Shown piece by piece: positions 5,165-8,038 of a stretch of 8,038 nt of DNA. The notes beneath the pieces are model-generated. The model made no database searches. It had not been told where the DNA came from and saw only the letters and a list, made by a program, of their open reading frames with translations. Position numbers and translations under genes: made by a program. The stretch comes from Treponema sp. (lineage in GTDB: Bacteria > Spirochaetota > Spirochaetia > Treponematales > Breznakiellaceae), in contig JAIRLQ010000482.1 of assembly GCA_031259345.1 (NCBI GenBank), positions 1 through 8,038 of the forward strand. Direction: 5' to 3'. The first letter of the stretch is position 1. Each line of letters opens with the position of its first letter.

Positions 5165-7298
5165 ACAAAACTACATCGCTAAAGGGCGGGGCTCTCTTTA
5201 GCACTTCCGCCACGCAGCGGTATTCATCTTTTTGCAGACAGGGATCATTTTCCAGCATTGCAAAGGCATCGGCCCGGGCACGTTCCAGCGCCTTTGCGTC
5301 CCGGACGAGGTCGGCAAGCCCCAGGGTAAAATAGCCGGACTGGGCAAAACCCGTTATCTGCCCGGGGCCCCGGAACTCCAGGTCTTTTTCGGCAATCACA
5401 AAGCCGTCGGTGTTTTCAAGCATAACCATAAGCCGCCGGCCTTCCTTTGAGCGATCTTCTTCGCTTAAATCTTCGGGGTTAAGTCCAAAAAATTTTTCCG
5501 GCACTTTCTGATCCGAATAAATCAAAAAACAATATGATTTACCGCCGCCCCGGCCTACCCTTCCCCTAAGCTGATGCAGCGCCGAAAGCCCAAAACGTTC
5601 GGCATGTTCTATCACTATGCAGGTGGCGCTGGGCACATCTACGCCAACTTCCACCACGCTGGTGGCAACCAAAATTTTAATATCCCCCGTGCGGAAAGCA
5701 TCCATAACGCCGCGTTTTGTTTCTTCGGGAAGCCGTGAATGAATAAGAGCGGCCTTAAACTCCGGGAACACGGTTTCCGCAAGATGGCGGAACATGGACT
5801 GGGCATCTTTAAGATCGCGCTCTTCGCTGGCTTCGATAAGGGGATACACAAAATATGCCTGCCTGCCTGCAGCCAGTTCTTTTCTGACAAAATTATAAAC
5901 TTTCTCCGCATTTGATTCTTTTGCAAGATGGGTTTCTACAGGTTCCCTCCCCGGGGGCATATCGGAAATAACCGAAACATCCAGATCGCCAAAAACAGTC
6001 AGGGCAAGAGTCCGGGGAATGGGTGTTGCGCTCATCATAAGAAGAGACGGAGCGGGGCCTCCTTCCGGGCCTTTTACCATGATGGCCTGCCTCTGGGTAA
6101 CGCCAAAACGGTGCTGCTCGTCGATGACCACAAGTCGGAGGTTTTTGTAAACCACGTCACGGGAAAAAAGCGCGTGGGTTCCACAGACTATGTCCACATC
6201 GCCTGAAGCCAGGGCTTTAAGAAGATGCGCCCTGCCTTTCGCCTTGACATTCCCGGTAAGGAAGGCAATGCGAAGCCCCAGCGGCTCAAGAATTTTTGCG
6301 GCATTTTCGGCATGCTGGCGGGCAAGGAGTTCCGTAGGCGCCATGATGACAGCCTGGCCTTTTCCGCCGGAATTTTCCTTCTCCACCGCTCCAAGGCAGG
6401 CAAAAAACGCGACCAGCGTTTTGCCCGAACCGACATCGCCCTGTAAAAGCCGCGCCATAGGCGAAGGGCTTTCCATATCCCGGCTGATTTCGCCCGCGGC
6501 TTTTAGCTGCCCCGGAGTCAACTTAAAAGGCAGCCTTTCAACAAGCCGTTTTTGCAAAGCGGAAACGGGGCATGGGCCCGCGTGCGAATCAATTATATTT
6601 GTATTAATCTGGCTGCTCCGCCGGGCGATCGCCCTTTTGGCGATCATTATTTCCAAATAAAAAAGCTCTTCGTAAACAAGGGTTTTACAGGCAGAATCTT
6701 TTTCTTTCATGGACGCCGGGTAATGAATAGCCTTAATTGCTTCTGCTTTTGGAATAAGCCCTTCCCGTTTTATAATATCCCCGGGCAATTCGTTTTCCAG
6801 GGAAGAAGCGTAACGATCTACAGCCTTCTGGGTCAGATTACGAACGGCTTTTTGGGTAACGCCTTCGGTAAGGGGATAAACAGGAAGTATTCCCTCACCG
6901 CCGCCAATCTCGAAAGCGCTGGACTGAATTTCGCCATATTTATAATAAAAGCGCCCGGAGATTTTAACCATTGCCCCTACCGGAAGTTCTTTACCCAAAA
7001 AGGGGCGGTTAAAACAATTAAGGGAAGCCCGTTCGGTATCATCTTCGACAATTACCTTAAGGGTTTTCATATAGCCCGCGCCAAACCACTGGTGGGCAAG
7101 AACTTTTACAACGCTGCAAACTTTGGCCCTGTTATAATCTTTTAGGGGAACTTTTTTACCCCAATCTTCGTAGTCCCTGGGATAATGTGTAAGGAGGCTC
7201 CGGGCGCCTTTAATACCCAGCTTTAGAAGCCGCTCTGCGGTTTTTGATTTTGGGCTGCATAGCATGCCGATTTCGTCGCTTAATTCCCTAAGAAACAT
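5163..7298 (-). CDS. recG: ATP-dependent DNA helicase RecG
   Basis: A 711-residue superfamily 2 helicase that remodels stalled replication forks and branch-migrates Holliday junctions. The N-terminal part (about 1-240) is the wedge/OB region. The helicase motifs follow in order: FKLTPGQ (Q-like, 258-264), Walker A GDVGSGKT (287-294), Ia PTELLARQH (321-329), II DEQHRFG (393-399), III MSATPIPRTLA (422-432), V VATSVVEVGVDVP (544-556) and VI QLRGRVGRGG (576-585). The RecG-specific TRG element is seen as DLEFRGPGQITGFAQSG (639-655). Length is slightly above the usual 680-700; an acidic/basic stretch at about 595-622 between motif VI and TRG may account for this. The start is 5 nt after the YggT-like stop without a clear Shine-Dalgarno, so coupled translation is likely; Met12 is a less likely alternative start. 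All catalytic motifs are intact. Confidence 0.98.
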   Translation of the reverse strand: MFLRELSDEIGMLCSPKSKTAERLLKLGIKGARSLLTHYPRDYEDWGKKVPLKDYNRAKVCSVVKVLAHQWFGAGYMKTLKVIVEDDTERASLNCFNRPFLGKELPVGAMVKISGRFYYKYGEIQSSAFEIGGGEGILPVYPLTEGVTQKAVRNLTQKAVDRYASSLENELPGDIIKREGLIPKAEAIKAIHYPASMKEKDSACKTLVYEELFYLEIMIAKRAIARRSSQINTNIIDSHAGPCPVSALQKRLVERLPFKLTPGQLKAAGEISRDMESPSPMARLLQGDVGSGKTLVAFFACLGAVEKENSGGKGQAVIMAPTELLARQHAENAAKILEPLGLRIAFLTGNVKAKGRAHLLKALASGDVDIVCGTHALFSRDVVYKNLRLVVIDEQHRFGVTQRQAIMVKGPEGGPAPSLLMMSATPIPRTLALTVFGDLDVSVISDMPPGREPVETHLAKESNAEKVYNFVRKELAAGRQAYFVYPLIEASEERDLKDAQSMFRHLAETVFPEFKAALIHSRLPEETKRGVMDAFRTGDIKILVATSVVEVGVDVPSATCIVIEHAERFGLSALHQLRGRVGRGGGKSYCFLIYSDQKVPEKFFGLNPEDLSEEDRSKEGRRLMVMLENTDGFVIAEKDLEFRGPGQITGFAQSGYFTLGLADLVRDAKALERARADAFAMLENDPCLQKDEYRCVAEVLKRAPPFSDVVL

Positions 7299-7303
7299 GG
7301 GGC

Positions 7304-7888
7304 TTAAAACGGCAGCCTTACAAGGCTGACTGCGGCAAGGTTAATCAGAACCAGGGCGGCAATAAAAACCAGAACCAGGACGATTATTGAAACAATAAGG
7401 CTGTTCCTGAAATGGACGATCCTCGCTCCAAAAAGAATACGGTTTATCCTAAAAAGCAAAGACGTTGAAATGGTATCAATAATGCGCCAAAAGGGACTGT
7501 AAATATCCGCCTGGGCAAAAAAAGCGATTAGGCGCAGTATTAAAATAATAATACAGAACCCCAAAATAAAAGACAGGGCCGACCAGAACGAACGAAGAAG
7601 CAGCGCAAGAATAAAGCCTACGGTAATAACGCCGTACCGGGCCAGGGTAGCAAAAATCTGATTAGCCAGCGAAAGAAGCGCCAGAGCCAAAAGGGGCGAA
7701 AGATCCAGCATCCCCGCCCGCAGTCTGAAACGCCTGAACCAATTGAGATAAGGATCGGTAAAGCGCCCCAAAAATTCCCCGGGGGCATTTAAGTTCGGGC
7801 CCGAAAACCATGTAAGAAGGATGCGTATAAAAATTGCCAGCATATAAAGGGAAGTGAAGGTACTTAAAACGGTCATTAGTATTTGCAT
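7304..7888 (-). CDS. YggT-family integral membrane protein (two tandem YggT repeats)
   Basis: A 194-residue, very hydrophobic protein. The first repeat (about 1-85) has the family signature: IRILLTWF (21-28), TDPYLNWFRRF (44-54) and L-D-L-S-P-L (61-66) before a hydrophobic helix. A second, more diverged copy follows (about 100-190): LRLIAFF (118-124), SPFWRIIDTIS (131-141) and LLFRINRIL (144-152), but the D-L-S-P element is replaced by FRNSLI. Two-repeat proteins of about 190 residues are the usual size for E. coli YggT. The family's job is not settled; links to osmotic stress/K+ uptake and to cell division or photosystem assembly homologues are known. The start is set by AAGGA 6 nt upstream. 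The stop lies 5 nt before recG, so the two are surely cotranscribed. Confidence 0.85.
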   Translation of the reverse strand: MQILMTVLSTFTSLYMLAIFIRILLTWFSGPNLNAPGEFLGRFTDPYLNWFRRFRLRAGMLDLSPLLALALLSLANQIFATLARYGVITVGFILALLLRSFWSALSFILGFCIIILILRLIAFFAQADIYSPFWRIIDTISTSLLFRINRILFGARIVHFRNSLIVSIIVLVLVFIAALVLINLAAVSLVRLPF

Positions 7889-7894
7889 AATTTT

Positions 7895-7899
7895 TCCTT
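7895..7899 (-). promoter_or_regulatory. ribosome-binding site of the YggT-family gene, overlapping the upstream stop
   Basis: On the minus strand TAAGGA combines the TAA stop of the upstream partial gene with an AAGGA Shine-Dalgarno, 6 nt before the ATG at 7888. This supports the start and an operon with the upstream gene. Confidence 0.7.
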
Positions 7900-8038
7900 A
7901 TATGCCCCATGCCTGGGCGACAGGGGCGCAGCGGGAAAGGACATTTATGGAATCATTGCCAAAAGCCGCAACGCCGCATTCAGCCTTAATCAAAACTTCC
8001 CCTTCCGGAACGGGAACATGGATTAAAAGCGGGAAAGC
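7898..8038 (-). CDS. C-terminal fragment of an unrecognised protein (5' end outside window)
   Basis: An open minus-strand frame enters from the window edge and runs 46 codons to TAA (7898-7900). Its end reads LLIHVPVPEGEVLIKAE, then CGVAAFGNDSINVLSRC and APVAQAWGI. Three facts support a real gene: the frame is open to the edge, the stop doubles as the ribosome-binding site of the YggT-like gene, and gene packing in this block is tight (9 nt gap). The fragment is mixed beta-like and soluble, with two cysteines and no membrane segment. I do not recognise the family from this piece. Confidence 0.6.
   Translation of the reverse strand, partial: AFPLLIHVPVPEGEVLIKAECGVAAFGNDSINVLSRCAPVAQAWGI

Noticed and set aside
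6190..6660. 156-codon plus-strand open frame opposite the RecG helicase core
   Set aside because: It covers the Walker A and Ia region of RecG on the other strand; the Arg/Ser/Ala-rich product is typical of a shadow frame.
6552..7145. 197-codon plus-strand open frame opposite recG
   Set aside because: It is antisense to the conserved N-terminal half of RecG, and the product is rich in Phe/Asn/Gly with no recognisable domain.
7662..7910. 82-codon minus-strand frame overlapping the start of the YggT-like gene
   Set aside because: It is an out-of-frame overlap with a well-supported membrane protein gene and has no domain features.

Overview
The window carries protein-coding genes almost end to end, in two convergent blocks. 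Base composition is roughly balanced, codons look bacterial, and the gene types (sugar ABC importer with an Ala-Gly-Gly-Gly type exported N-terminus, ROK regulator, URO-D-like enzyme, YggT plus RecG) would fit a spirochaete of the Treponema kind, for example a gut treponeme. That assignment comes from overall protein style, not from a marker gene, and is tentative.

Plus strand, 2-5135: a carbohydrate-uptake locus. It opens with the C-terminal part of a ROK-family regulator (cut by the window edge). Then come an exported family 1 solute-binding protein, a MalF-like permease and a MalG-like permease, and last a URO-D/cobalamin-independent-methyltransferase-fold protein that is not HemE. Gaps are short (42 nt, 73 nt, 0 nt, 9 nt), so one transcription unit is likely. 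Two hairpins sit inside it, one before and one after the binding-protein gene, which suggests uneven expression of the cistrons. No ATPase gene is present, so the importer probably borrows a shared MsiK/UgpC-type ATPase encoded elsewhere.

Minus strand, 8038-5163: the last 46 codons of an unrecognised protein, then a two-repeat YggT-family membrane protein, then RecG helicase. These three are packed with 9 nt and 5 nt gaps and read toward the sugar locus. The two blocks meet tail to tail in a 27-nt gap (5136-5162) with a weak terminator-like structure.

The most interesting part is the pairing of a sugar importer and a kinase-dead-looking ROK regulator with a URO-D-like protein. That protein lacks the HemE substrate loop but keeps a His-x-Cys...Cys arrangement like that of corrinoid methyltransferases. 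Its reaction is unknown; demethylation of an imported methylated compound is one testable idea. I saw no mobile element, CRISPR array, tRNA or rRNA, and no gene-free stretch over 300 bases.
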